From Flavobacterium sedimenticola (GTDB lineage: Bacteria; Bacteroidota; Bacteroidia; Flavobacteriales; Flavobacteriaceae), in the NCBI RefSeq assembly GCF_030053345.1, contig NZ_JASGBP010000012.1, positions 25,001 through 89,000 of the forward strand: 64,000 nucleotides of DNA, written 5' to 3'. This document shows, in pieces, positions 24,646-33,260 of this stretch (position 1 is the first letter of the stretch; the number at the start of each line of letters is the position of its first letter). The notes under the pieces were generated by a model. It saw only the letters and a list, made by a program, of their open reading frames with translations, did no database searches and had not been told where the DNA came from. The translations under genes were made by a program, and so were the position numbers.

Positions 24646-25992
24646 CTATTTCTTTTTTTTCTTGGCCGCTCGGTTTTTTAAGATGTTGCGGTTCACCGAA
24701 GTACCCGTTTTCTTTTTGGTTTTGGATGGGCCGCCTAAGTTAACTTTCTTATTTTTATCTTTCTTCTCGTGAAAGGAAGCACCGCCTTCTAATTTGGGTT
24801 TCTTCAACAAAAACTTCATTTTCTTTTTCTTGTCTTTTTCAAACTCCAACAAGCGTTCGGCGATGACAACAGTTTCCGGTAAATCGAGGAATTCGATTTC
24901 TTTTTCCATCAACAATTCGGCTTCTATCATAATCTCTTCTTCTCTCGGACTGATTAAACTGATGGCGATACCCGATTTGTCGGCACGACCGGTTCGCCCG
25001 ATACGGTGAATGTATTGCTCGGGAATCTCCGGAAACTCAACGTTAATAACGTGTGTGATATCCGAAATGTCCAAACCACGCGCCATAACATCGGTGGTCA
25101 CAATACCTCTGATTTCACCGGCTCTGAAACTGGCCATGGTTTGCAAACGGTAGTTTTGTGATTTGTTGGAATGAATAATCCCAAATTGCTCCGGATACAT
25201 TTCTTCTAATTTATCAGCTAATAAATCGGCGGTTTTTTTATTGTTCACAAAAAGTAACACGCGTTCAAAAGCTTCGTCTTGGAGCAGGTCGGCTATAAAA
25301 TTGACTTTTGTTAGGAAATTAGGCACTTTGTAGCCTAATTGATCTATTTTTTCCAGAGGTGTTCCGCTTGGTGCTAAGGATACTTCTTCGGGAAAATCAA
25401 AATATTCTTCCAACATGTCATCCACATCATCCGTCATGGTAGCCGAAAATAAGATATTTTGACGCTTGCCTTTGAGCATGGTTAGGATGGAAGTAACTTG
25501 AAAGCGAAACCCTAAATTCAGAATTTCATCAAACTCATCGATGACCAATTTCTGCAAGTTGTCAAACCGAACCACATTGTCCAACGCCAAATCCATGATT
25601 CTTCCGGGAGTGCCGACCAAAATATCAATCCCTTGATAAACCGCGGTTTTCTGCGTATTGATATTCACACCACCGTAAACGCCCAAGGTCCGAACCGACA
25701 TGTATTGACTGAGTTTTTCTACTTCGGCGGCGACTTGTACCACCAATTCACGGGTTGGTACTATAATTACCACGCGCGGCGTATCGGTAGCGGCAAATTT
25801 CCATTGTTTTAATATGGGTAACAGATAGGCGAACGTTTTTCCGGTACCGGTTTGGGCAATTCCCATCACATCGCGTCCCGACATAATTACCGGAAACGCT
25901 CTTTCCTGAATAGGTGTTGGTGTGGTCAAACCTAATTCGTCAACGGCTTTTTGTAAAGATTTCGGAAGATTAAATGACTCGAAAGTGCTCAT
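24646..25992 (-). CDS. DEAD-box ATP-dependent RNA helicase (RhlE-like)
   Basis: RNA helicase of 448 residues. Motifs in order: Q-motif near residue 28 (TPTPIQERAFP), AQTGTGKT (motif I), PTRELV (Ia), GTPGR (Ib), DEFD in place of DEAD (motif II), SAT (III), and the C-terminal HRIGRTGR (VI). The last 70 residues are Lys-rich and low complexity, suited to RNA binding. The -7 box TACCTTTG lies 19 bp upstream. Probable role: ribosome assembly or mRNA remodelling. Confidence 0.93.
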   Translation of the reverse strand: MSTFESFNLPKSLQKAVDELGLTTPTPIQERAFPVIMSGRDVMGIAQTGTGKTFAYLLPILKQWKFAATDTPRVVIIVPTRELVVQVAAEVEKLSQYMSVRTLGVYGGVNINTQKTAVYQGIDILVGTPGRIMDLALDNVVRFDNLQKLVIDEFDEILNLGFRFQVTSILTMLKGKRQNILFSATMTDDVDDMLEEYFDFPEEVSLAPSGTPLEKIDQLGYKVPNFLTKVNFIADLLQDEAFERVLLFVNNKKTADLLADKLEEMYPEQFGIIHSNKSQNYRLQTMASFRAGEIRGIVTTDVMARGLDISDITHVINVEFPEIPEQYIHRIGRTGRADKSGIAISLISPREEEIMIEAELLMEKEIEFLDLPETVVIAERLLEFEKDKKKKMKFLLKKPKLEGGASFHEKKDKNKKVNLGGPSKTKKKTGTSVNRNILKNRAAKKKKK

Positions 25993-26010
25993 GGCTTAGT
26001 GAATTTCGGG

Positions 26011-26018
26011 CAAAGGTA
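26011..26018 (-). promoter_or_regulatory. -7 box for the DEAD-box helicase gene
   Basis: CAAAGGTA on the + strand reads TACCTTTG on the minus strand, 18 bp upstream of the helicase ATG. It lies in the 44-bp gap after the TIGR02757 gene. Confidence 0.5.
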
Positions 26019-26036
26019 CGGAATTGAAAATAAACC

Positions 26037-26801
26037 TTAAAAGCCTTCGAAAACACCCAAACCAAATAGGGCAAAATCGTACTTCACCGGATCGTTCCGG
26101 TCTAGTTCACGAAGTGAAGCATCTAATTCCGCTAAAGCCTTACCGTCGTTTTGTTTTCGGGTAAGTAAACCCAATTTACGAGCCACATTGCCGGAATGTA
26201 CATCGAGCGGGCAGGATAAAGCGGAAGTCGGAATCTTAGGCCATAACCCAAAATCAACACCATTGTTGTCTCTTCGAACCATCCAACGCAAATACATGTT
26301 GATTCGTTTGGCGGCCGAACCTTGCGCCGGATCGGAGACGTGTTTCGTAGTTCGAGGCAAATGCGGCACAGTAAAGAATTGTTTTTTGAAAGCGGCAATG
26401 GCGTTTTGCATAGAATCGCTTTCCTGATGTTGGGTGAAAAAATATTCCAGGCCACCTTTATTTTGATACAATTGTTGTAAAGCAATGGCAAAAGTTTTAA
26501 AATCGGCACCGTTAAAGGTTCGATGGACAAATGTTTCCAGCGTACCCAAATGATGTTCTTCATGATTCATAACAAAATCATATGGAGAATGGCCCATCAA
26601 ATCCATCATGCGTTGGGCGTTGTTGATGATTATTTTGCGATTGCCCCAAGCGATGGTAGCGGTAAGAAAAGCGGCAATTTCAATATCTTCTTTTAAGGTA
26701 AATTGATGCGGAATCTGAATCGGATCGCTTTCAATGAATTTAGGGTTGTTGTAAAGCACGACTTTTTCGTCTAGAAAATCTTTGAGTTCTGATTTAGTCA
26801 T
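26037..26801 (-). CDS. TIGR02757 family protein
   Basis: Cytosolic protein of 254 residues recognised as the TIGR02757 family, whose function is not established. Features include ATIAWGNRKIIINNAQRMMDLMG (residues 48-70), MYLRWMVRRDNNGVDFGLW and the closing PLDVHSGNVARKLGLL, in which Arg/Asp/His residues recall a helix-hairpin-helix glycosylase-like core. It overlaps the end of the upstream membrane protein gene by 8 bp, so the two are co-expressed with lolD. Confidence 0.85.
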   Translation of the reverse strand: MTKSELKDFLDEKVVLYNNPKFIESDPIQIPHQFTLKEDIEIAAFLTATIAWGNRKIIINNAQRMMDLMGHSPYDFVMNHEEHHLGTLETFVHRTFNGADFKTFAIALQQLYQNKGGLEYFFTQHQESDSMQNAIAAFKKQFFTVPHLPRTTKHVSDPAQGSAAKRINMYLRWMVRRDNNGVDFGLWPKIPTSALSCPLDVHSGNVARKLGLLTRKQNDGKALAELDASLRELDRNDPVKYDFALFGLGVFEGF

Positions 26802-28488
26802 GTCGGTTTACGTTTTGAGCTTTAAAACCTTCACGAAGTGTTTCACCCCGTTTTTGCGGAATCACATGAAAATAGGTTTCGAAATAATCCAGTTGTTCTT
26901 TGCTTACTGTGGGTAGAGTACCGTTTCCGGTAATCCAGAACAATTCGGTGTTTTGCGGAGCGTTGTAGTGCAGATTACCTTTGATTTCAGCGGTGTAAAT
27001 GCTCTTGTATTTGCTGTTGGGTTTCGGAAAAATCATATTCTCCATTTCAAAAGTACTGTTTTGCATGAGCATAGTATTGCGGGTTAAACTGCTGAACGAC
27101 ATCGGAATAAAAACCAAGACAGCACAGCCGACGCAACTCAAACCTATAACCGTAAGGATTATTTTTTCTTTTGACAAAAGAACCGCAAGTACTAACAATC
27201 CCAGGAATATGGTAAAGTAAACATAAAATCGGTATTGAGGCGAACTCAAAATCAGTAAAACCAAAAGCACAACAAACATCCAATAAAGGTTTTGTAAACC
27301 TTGTTTCGGATAGTACTTTTTGATGATAAACGGTGTACTGATGAGCAACAATAGGGTTGTGCATCCGATTACACTGTCGATTCCGTTTAATAAAAAGTAG
27401 TGCTTCAGCATGTCCGACAGCGAAGCCTTTTCAAGAGTGCCAAAAGGTATGTAAAAAGAATGCATCATATCGTGACTGAAAAAGTACGACAATATGTCTT
27501 TCGGCACTACATAATCCGCCTCGGAATAAGGTAAGAAAGTCAGCGGATAAAAAGGATAACCGGTAAGTAAGGTATTCTTAATTACCCACAGAAACAGCAC
27601 CAAACCGGCGAGCAACCGAATCGGAATAAATTGACCGTTGATTTGACGAAAGTGTCTAATCAAAATAAGAATCGGCAAAAGCAAAAGCACTACGGCTGTA
27701 ATTTTAATGTATACTGCAAAAAGCAATAAGACGCTGAGTAGTTTTAATTTTTCTGTAGCATTTTCATCTGAAGTGTAAATGGAAAACGCCAGGAATGCAA
27801 TAACATAAACCGCTAAATCAGGCGAAGGCGCGTTGACAAATTGGAACAAAAAAAGATAGCTCAGCGGCAACAATCCGAAAGCCAAATCGATTTTATTCCC
27901 GCTAACCCGGTAAGATTGAAGGTGTTGAAAGGCCCAAAAGTTCAACATCAAAAGTAAAAAACCATTCAAGTCGTTGAAGTTCTCGTAAAGAAACGAAAGG
28001 GAATACACACTTTGTGTAATATGCCAGCCGCTGGTTTGTCCTAAAAATAAATGCAAGTTGGCCAAGCCGGGAACAAAACCGAATTCGTTGAGCCATTTAA
28101 TCGTTTGAATGTAATAGGTTTCATTGTCAATTACAAACGGCGCCGTTGCGGATTGCACCAATATTAAAAGGCTACTCAGCCAAAAGAGTATTTTCAGTGG
28201 GAGCGAAAAAGATGCAATAGATTCAAGGGTAGTTTTCCACAACACGCGCCAATCGGCTCGGAAATAATACCCCGAAAGTATAGTGTATGAACTTAAAAAA
28301 ACAGCAAAAACTAAGTTTATCGGCCCGAAAATGGCCCAAAGACCAGCCAGTAACGTTACTGCGAATAAGCCTAGGAGGCTTGTCATAGTGATGTGACGCA
28401 ACGGAATTGCCCATAATTTTGAAAAGCTTATTCCCAAACTTAGTGAAGTGATAACGATAAATAACCAATTCAGCAAAATAAGCACCAT
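26794..28488 (-). CDS. multi-pass membrane protein, LIC_10190-like
   Basis: Protein of 564 residues with about twelve to fourteen hydrophobic helices spread over residues 1-450 and a soluble C-terminal tail of about 110 residues. The layout resembles GT-C-fold glycosyltransferase-like proteins, with a loop DNETYYIQTIKWLNEFG near residues 120-137 containing acidic residues after the third to fourth helix. No strict catalytic motif is identified. It starts 4 bp after lolD and overlaps TIGR02757 by 8 bp, an arrangement common in flavobacteria. Confidence 0.75.
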   Translation of the reverse strand: MVLILLNWLFIVITSLSLGISFSKLWAIPLRHITMTSLLGLFAVTLLAGLWAIFGPINLVFAVFLSSYTILSGYYFRADWRVLWKTTLESIASFSLPLKILFWLSSLLILVQSATAPFVIDNETYYIQTIKWLNEFGFVPGLANLHLFLGQTSGWHITQSVYSLSFLYENFNDLNGFLLLMLNFWAFQHLQSYRVSGNKIDLAFGLLPLSYLFLFQFVNAPSPDLAVYVIAFLAFSIYTSDENATEKLKLLSVLLLFAVYIKITAVVLLLLPILILIRHFRQINGQFIPIRLLAGLVLFLWVIKNTLLTGYPFYPLTFLPYSEADYVVPKDILSYFFSHDMMHSFYIPFGTLEKASLSDMLKHYFLLNGIDSVIGCTTLLLLISTPFIIKKYYPKQGLQNLYWMFVVLLVLLILSSPQYRFYVYFTIFLGLLVLAVLLSKEKIILTVIGLSCVGCAVLVFIPMSFSSLTRNTMLMQNSTFEMENMIFPKPNSKYKSIYTAEIKGNLHYNAPQNTELFWITGNGTLPTVSKEQLDYFETYFHVIPQKRGETLREGFKAQNVNRHD

Positions 28489-28492
28489 AGCA

Positions 28493-29152
28493 TCACACGA
28501 TTAAACCATCTTTCATGATTAATTTGCGGTCGGCCATGTTGGCCAATTCTTCGTTATGCGTTACAATCACAAAGGTTTGCCCGAATTCTTCACGCAGTTT
28601 GAAAAACAATTGGTGCAAGTTTTCAGCTGAAGCCGTATCCAAATTTCCGGAAGGTTCATCAGCAAAAATTACGGCCGGTTTGTTGATTAACGCCCGGGCT
28701 ACAGCAACCCGTTGTTGTTCACCGCCCGACAACTCACCGGGTTTGTGATGGCTTCTTTGGTCCAAACCTAAATAATGTAACAAGCGCATGGCTTCGGCTT
28801 CCGTGGCACTTTTGTCTTTACCGGCAATAAAGGCCGGAATGCACACATTTTCCAATGCCGTAAATTCGGGTAATAATTGGTGAAACTGAAAGATAAACCC
28901 CAAATGTAAATTTCTAAATTTTGAAATTTCTTTATCATTCATTTTCAATACGTTTTCACCATTTATCTCCAGTAAAGTAGTGTCTGATTTCGAAGCCGTA
29001 TCCAAAGTCCCTAAAATTTGCAACAGCGTCGTTTTTCCGGCTCCCGAAGCGCCTACAATAGAAACAATTTCTCCTTTTTGAATGTGAATGTCAACACCTT
29101 TTAAAACGTGCAGACTGTCATAGTATTTGTGTATGTTTTGGGCAATAATCAT
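28493..29152 (-). CDS. lolD: ABC transporter ATP-binding protein, LolD-like
   Basis: Nucleotide-binding subunit of 219 residues of an ABC exporter of the LolCDE/MacB type, which in Gram-negatives releases lipoproteins from the inner membrane. Walker A is GASGAGKTT, the signature is [15 protein letters not shown], and Walker B is [12 protein letters not shown]; the D-loop and H-loop (VTHNEELA) follow. The Met at 29152 is preferred over an upstream one because it begins the family's usual MIIAQNI start. The membrane partner (LolC/E) is not adjacent. Confidence 0.9.
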   Translation of the reverse strand: MIIAQNIHKYYDSLHVLKGVDIHIQKGEIVSIVGASGAGKTTLLQILGTLDTASKSDTTLLEINGENVLKMNDKEISKFRNLHLGFIFQFHQLLPEFTALENVCIPAFIAGKDKSATEAEAMRLLHYLGLDQRSHHKPGELSGGEQQRVAVARALINKPAVIFADEPSGNLDTASAENLHQLFFKLREEFGQTFVIVTHNEELANMADRKLIMKDGLIV

Positions 29153-29272
29153 CAATCCGATTTTTTCACAAAGTAACAAAGTATTTTCGTTTGACCATTT
29201 CATATCAGTTTTTTTTATACCCGGATAAATAATAAAGTTATGTTAATTAATTTTTATTGTTTAATATTTAAC

Positions 29273-29280
29273 TAAATTTG
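29273..29280 (+). promoter_or_regulatory. -7 box for folE
   Basis: TAAATTTG fits the consensus and lies 21 bp before the ATG at 29302; the nearest TTG upstream is too close (13 bp). Confidence 0.45.
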
Positions 29281-29301
29281 TTAAACAAAATTTTAATTCT
29301 T

Positions 29302-29973
29302 ATGAACACACCCATTGAACAAGAATTATTTGAACTGATCGGTGACAATCATCAAATGACTTCTGCAGAAACACCGCTTCGTCCGGATGCTTTTATCAAA
29401 TCTGACGAGCAAAAGATGGCTGCCATCGAAAAACATTTTTTTGCCATCATGGAAGAGATTGGTCTTGATATGACTGATGACAGTTTAAGAGGCACTCCGC
29501 ATCGTGTGGCTAAAATGTACATACAGGAAATCTTTTCAGGATTAAATCCCAAAAACAAACCAAAACTGTCTGTCTTTGAGAATTCCTATCAATACGATAA
29601 AATGTTAGTGGAAGCGGATATCAGTTTTAATTCCACTTGTGAGCATCACTTTTTACCGATTATCGGGAAAGCACACATTGGTTATGTTTCAGCCGGCAAG
29701 GTTATCGGGTTATCCAAACTAAACCGAATAGTTAATTATTATTCTCGTCGCCCGCAAGTGCAGGAACGCTTAATTATGCAAATATTTAACGAATTAAAGT
29801 CGGTACTCGAAACCGAAGATGTCATCGTCGTGATGGAAGCCAAACACTTATGTGTTTCCAGCCGCGGCATACAAGATGAAAGCAGTTATACGTCGACCAT
29901 CCAATACGGCGGTATTTTCAATGAAAAAGAAAATAGAAACGATTTTTTCAATCTTCTCAACAAAGAAAAGTAG
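29302..29973 (+). CDS. folE: GTP cyclohydrolase I
   Basis: Enzyme of 223 residues that converts GTP to dihydroneopterin triphosphate, the first step of folate (and possibly biopterin or queuosine) synthesis. The zinc ligands are Cys113 and His116 in the TCEHHF motif and Cys184 in HLCVSSRG. The helical N-terminal part and the T-fold are complete. The ATG at 29302 is used in place of an earlier in-frame non-ATG start. A terminator follows. Confidence 0.96.
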   Translation: MNTPIEQELFELIGDNHQMTSAETPLRPDAFIKSDEQKMAAIEKHFFAIMEEIGLDMTDDSLRGTPHRVAKMYIQEIFSGLNPKNKPKLSVFENSYQYDKMLVEADISFNSTCEHHFLPIIGKAHIGYVSAGKVIGLSKLNRIVNYYSRRPQVQERLIMQIFNELKSVLETEDVIVVMEAKHLCVSSRGIQDESSYTSTIQYGGIFNEKENRNDFFNLLNKEK

Positions 29974-30011
29974 TGTTTTTTAGTTAAAGTTATTGAAAAT
30001 TTTTTTGGGCG

Positions 30012-30047
30012 AAAATCCTGAGTAAGTCATTACTTGGGATTTTTTTT
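30012..30047 (+). terminator. intrinsic terminator of folE
   Basis: AAAATCCTGAGTAA and TTACTTGGGATTTT pair with two mismatches around GTCA and are followed by a T-run. Confidence 0.7.
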
Positions 30048-30350
30048 ATCGGGTACCAAGAAGCCCAATCCCATGCTTTTAAGCATTTTCTTTTCGAATG
30101 CCCAAAAGAAAGTAAACTGCCCGAAGAGAAACCCAAAACTCACCAAAAGCACTTGATAAACCGGGAAAATAAGAATGATATATAACGGATAGTAAATCCA
30201 ATTTGAAACAGTGCCTTTCTCAATCCCAAATAAGGCTAAAATAGGCTTAGAAAGATAGGCAGCCGTAGAACCCGTAACGGCAAATACCACCAAAATGACA
30301 AAAACCTGCCAATTTGATTTGATATTCCAGCGCTCTTTGAAACTTGCCAT
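30030..30350 (-). CDS. DUF6787-like membrane protein
   Basis: Small membrane protein of 106 residues with helices at about residues 15-35 and 50-85 (WIYYPLYIILIFPVYQVLLVSFGFLFGQF). The start MASFKERWNIKSNW and the FFWAFEKKM segment fit the DUF6787 family of flavobacteria. Function unknown. It has its own promoter (30364-30393) in the end of the preceding gene. Confidence 0.7.
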   Translation of the reverse strand: MASFKERWNIKSNWQVFVILVVFAVTGSTAAYLSKPILALFGIEKGTVSNWIYYPLYIILIFPVYQVLLVSFGFLFGQFTFFWAFEKKMLKSMGLGFLVPDKKNPK

Positions 30351-30363
30351 AAAGTGTTTTCTG

Positions 30364-30393
30364 CAAAGATAGGGGATTATTGCCTTGGTACAA
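30364..30393 (-). promoter_or_regulatory. promoter of the DUF6787 gene
   Basis: On the minus strand: TTG (30391-30393), 19 bp, TATCTTTG (30364-30371), 13 bp before the ATG. It overlaps the 3' end of the neighbouring gene. Confidence 0.6.
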
Positions 30394-30808
30394 AGCCGGC
30401 CAATCTTTGATTATATCGATTTTGAAAATAAATAAAGTAATTGTAAATCAGGTAATTTACCTCATAGCCGTACCGGATATTCGGTTCATAGTCAATTCGC
30501 ATTTCATACAAATTCGGATCGTAAAGCATCGGTTGTAAAACGCGACTGTTCCATTCGTAAACATAGACTTGATTTTTGGCTTCCAAATAGTTCAACGAGT
30601 AATAGCCTCTTGGTCGGGCTCTTCCGGCTAACCATGAACTAAAGCCTGGGTCAATGATAATCACTTCGTATTCTAAACTGTCGTTGGCGATTTTTACCGT
30701 GTCGGATGCTTTGCTCAAATCAGCATTGCCGGTCTTAGCAGTTGTTTTGGAACTACTGCAACCAATGATGACCAGAAGGGTAAAGACAACAGCGACTAAC
30801 GTTTTCAT
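30377..30808 (-). CDS. DUF6146-like lipoprotein
   Basis: Lipoprotein of 143 residues with lipobox IIGC (Cys17). The mature part contains DSLEYEVIIIDPGFSSWLAGRARPRGYYS and ends in NYFIYFQNRYNQRL, which fits DUF6146 of flavobacteria. The start at 30808 gives the signal peptide; the frame extends further upstream without features. Function unknown, probably envelope associated. Confidence 0.75.
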   Translation of the reverse strand: MKTLVAVVFTLLVIIGCSSSKTTAKTGNADLSKASDTVKIANDSLEYEVIIIDPGFSSWLAGRARPRGYYSLNYLEAKNQVYVYEWNSRVLQPMLYDPNLYEMRIDYEPNIRYGYEVNYLIYNYFIYFQNRYNQRLAGFVPRQ

Positions 30809-30871
30809 AGACTCAATTTGAGAATAAAAATACGCAAATTCAGGGAAAGTTACCGTTTTCAAAATGTTAAA

Positions 30872-30902
30872 ATAAAAAAGCCACACGTTTCTGTATGGCT
30901 TT
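30872..30902 (-). terminator. intrinsic terminator of serA
   Basis: On the minus strand AAAGCCA and TGGCTTT pair (with extra weak pairs) and are followed by TTT and T-rich sequence. Confidence 0.65.
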
Positions 30903-30918
30903 ATATCTATTTTAAGTG

Positions 30919-31881
30919 TTATGCTTTTTGCGATTGGAGCAGACTGATAATTTGCTCCGCCAATTCGGTACCGATGCGGTCTTGTGCTTCCAAAGTTGCG
31001 GCGCCGATATGCGGTGTCAACGAAATTTTCGGATGCATCAAAATCTGAATCTCCGGATGGGGTTCGCGCTCAAATACATCCAGTCCGGCAAACAATACTT
31101 TCTCGCTGTCCAATGCTTCTATCAATGCCACTTCATCAATTACGCCGCCACGGGCACAGTTTACAATGCCTACGCCGTCTTTCATCAACTCAAATTCGGT
31201 TTTGCCAATAACATAACCTTCCTGCGCCGGCACGTGCAACGTGATGAAATCAGAATGCTTGATCACTTCTTCCAGAGGTTCGGTTTCAAATGCCACGTTG
31301 ATAAATTGACCGTTGTAAAAATCGACTTTTACTTCGGCTTTGTCTACAAATTTATCGGCAGCAATCACTTTCATACCCAAACCCAACGCCATTTTCGCCA
31401 CGGCTTGTCCAATTCGGCCAAAACCGATAATCCCCAACGTTTTGCCGCGCAACTCAATGCCGTTGGCATACGCTTTTTTCAAACCGTCAAAGTTCGAGTC
31501 GCCTTCCAAAGGCATATTGCGGTTGGAGTCGTGTAAAAAACGAACCCCGGTAAACAAATGCGCAAAAACCAATTCGGCCACACTTTCCGAAGACGATGCC
31601 GGTGTATTAATCACATGAATGCCTTTGCTGCGGGCATATTCCACGTCAATATTGTCCATGCCAACGCCACCGCGACCAATAACTTTTAATCCCGGACACG
31701 CGTCAATCAATTCTTTTCTAACTTTAGTAGCACTGCGCACCAACAATACCGAAACACCGTTCGCATTGATATAATTTCCTACTTGTTCCTGCGCCACTTT
31801 GGTGGTAATCACTTCAAATCCGCCTCTCTCTAAAGCCGCAATGCCGCTTTTCGAAATGCCGTCGTTGGCTAATACTTTCAT
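30919..31881 (-). CDS. serA: D-3-phosphoglycerate dehydrogenase (short form)
   Basis: NAD-dependent D-2-hydroxyacid dehydrogenase of 320 residues, first step of serine synthesis. The Rossmann motif GIIGFGRIGQAVAK is at about residues 145-158, with the catalytic Arg in NCARGGVIDE, Glu in DVFEREPHPE and His in TPHIGAATLEAQ. It lacks the ACT domain, so serine feedback of the E. coli type is not expected. Placement next to serC supports the assignment over other hydroxyacid dehydrogenases. A repeat element lies between the two genes. Confidence 0.9.
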   Translation of the reverse strand: MKVLANDGISKSGIAALERGGFEVITTKVAQEQVGNYINANGVSVLLVRSATKVRKELIDACPGLKVIGRGGVGMDNIDVEYARSKGIHVINTPASSSESVAELVFAHLFTGVRFLHDSNRNMPLEGDSNFDGLKKAYANGIELRGKTLGIIGFGRIGQAVAKMALGLGMKVIAADKFVDKAEVKVDFYNGQFINVAFETEPLEEVIKHSDFITLHVPAQEGYVIGKTEFELMKDGVGIVNCARGGVIDEVALIEALDSEKVLFAGLDVFEREPHPEIQILMHPKISLTPHIGAATLEAQDRIGTELAEQIISLLQSQKA

Positions 31882-31890
31882 TCTTTTATT

Positions 31891-31915
31891 GTCATTTCGA
31901 GGGAACGAGAAATCT
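31891..31915 (+). repeat. dispersed motif C, copy 1
   Basis: GTCATTTCGAGGGAACGAGA followed by AATCT; a second copy is at 40691-40716. Both sit next to a member of the larger structured repeat family. Confidence 0.7.
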
Positions 31916-31938
31916 CGTCCTCATTATTAATTATTTTT

Positions 31939-32038
31939 AGGAGCTGTTTCCCGCTTTTCGCTGTATCTTTTATTTTGTCATCCTGAGCCTGTCGAAGGAC
32001 AAAATAAAAGGATGCCGCTCCAATCGGGGCTAGGCCTA
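31939..32038 (+). repeat. structured intergenic repeat, copy 1
   Basis: Starts GGAGCTGTTTCCCGCTTTTC and ends with the block GCTCCAATCGGGGCTA. In between is a perfect 13-bp stem CTTTTATTTTGTC (31967-31979) / GACAAAATAAAAG (31998-32010) whose loop carries a motif B copy. Other copies are at 40517-40666, 48216-48326 and 63127-63189. The serC stop codon (32036-32038) abuts the right end. Confidence 0.8.
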
Positions 32039-33130
32039 CTGTGCTAACTGCGACTGGTCGCTGAAAACCGACTCAAATTCGCGCATCACATCCACCAAAA
32101 CCTGCACACTTTCCATGGGTAAAGCATTGTACATCGAAGCGCGATACCCGCCAACCGAACGGTGACCGGTAATTCCCGAAATGCCGGCTTCCTTCCACAT
32201 TTTGTCAAACGACTCCTGAAGTTCCGGATTTTCCAACAAAAACGTAGCATTCATAAAACTTCTGTCCGCTACAGCTGAGGTGCCCTTAAATAGGGTGTTT
32301 CGGTCGATTTCACTATATAGTAAATTGGCTTTCGCTTCGTTTATCTTTTCAATAGCGGCAATGCCGCCTTGTTTTTTCAACCATTGCAACGTTAATAAAC
32401 AAGTATACACGGCAAAAACGGACGGCGTATTGTACATGCTTTCCGCTTTAATATGCTTTTGATAATCTAAAATACTTGGAATCGTACGGCCGGTTTTACC
32501 CAAAATTTCTTCTTTGACTACGACTAATGTGGCTCCGGCAGCGCCCATGTTTTTTTGTGCTCCGGCATAAATCAAGTCAAATTGCGTAAAATCGAGCGTT
32601 CTTGAAAAAATATCCGAACTCATATCGCAAACCACCGGAACATTCGTTTTCGGAAATGATTTCATTTGGGTGCCGAAAATGGTATTGTTGCTCGTACAAT
32701 GGAAATAATCGGCGTCTTCCGGAATGGTATAATCCACAGGAATATGATTGTAATTCTGGTCTTTAGAAGAAGCCACAATTACCGTCTCCCCAAACAATTT
32801 GGCTTCTTTAATGGCGTTGTTGGCCCAAGTTCCGGTATCCAAATACGCGGCTTTACCGTTAATGTTCATCAAATTGTACGGAACCATCAAGAACTCTAAA
32901 CTGGCACCGCCCTGCAAAAACAATGCTTGATAGCCTTTGCCTTCCAAGCCTAACAGTTCCAAGACTAAAGCTCGCGCTTCTTCCATAACGGCTACGAAAT
33001 CTTTACTGCGATGCGAAATTTCTAAAATAGACAAACCGGAATGGTTAAAGTCTAGTATGGCTTGAGCCGATTTTTCAAAAACTTCTTGTGGCAGTATGCA
33101 CGGTCCGGCGCTGTAGTTGTGTTTTTTCAT
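32036..33130 (-). CDS. serC: phosphoserine aminotransferase
   Basis: PLP enzyme of 364 residues that makes O-phosphoserine from 3-phosphohydroxypyruvate. The PLP lysine is Lys193 in AGAQKNMGAAG; HNYSAGPC at the start and SSDIFSR are family signatures. The ATG at 33130 is used; the longer alternative begins with TTG at 33142 and adds no homology. Serine biosynthesis is completed by serA next to it. The stop codon touches a dispersed repeat. Confidence 0.95.
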   Translation of the reverse strand: MKKHNYSAGPCILPQEVFEKSAQAILDFNHSGLSILEISHRSKDFVAVMEEARALVLELLGLEGKGYQALFLQGGASLEFLMVPYNLMNINGKAAYLDTGTWANNAIKEAKLFGETVIVASSKDQNYNHIPVDYTIPEDADYFHCTSNNTIFGTQMKSFPKTNVPVVCDMSSDIFSRTLDFTQFDLIYAGAQKNMGAAGATLVVVKEEILGKTGRTIPSILDYQKHIKAESMYNTPSVFAVYTCLLTLQWLKKQGGIAAIEKINEAKANLLYSEIDRNTLFKGTSAVADRSFMNATFLLENPELQESFDKMWKEAGISGITGHRSVGGYRASMYNALPMESVQVLVDVMREFESVFSDQSQLAQ

Positions 33131-33260
33131 GAGGTTTTCCAAAAATTAAAGTGCAAATTTCGGAAATAGGTCTAAAATAAGCGGTTAGAATTCCGCAATA
33201 ATAAGGCTATGTTATTAACGAAAACGTTTTAGTTTATAACATTTAGTTGCAATTTCGCAA

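Noticed and set aside
30916..31536. Long plus-strand open frame of 206 codons opposite serA
   Set aside because: It is entirely antisense to serA, rich in His/Phe/Arg as expected from the shadow of a coding strand, with no homology features.
33176..33200. Weak hairpin GCGG...CCGC between serC and acyl-CoA reductase genes as a terminator
   Set aside because: Only four paired bases and no good T-run on the relevant strand.
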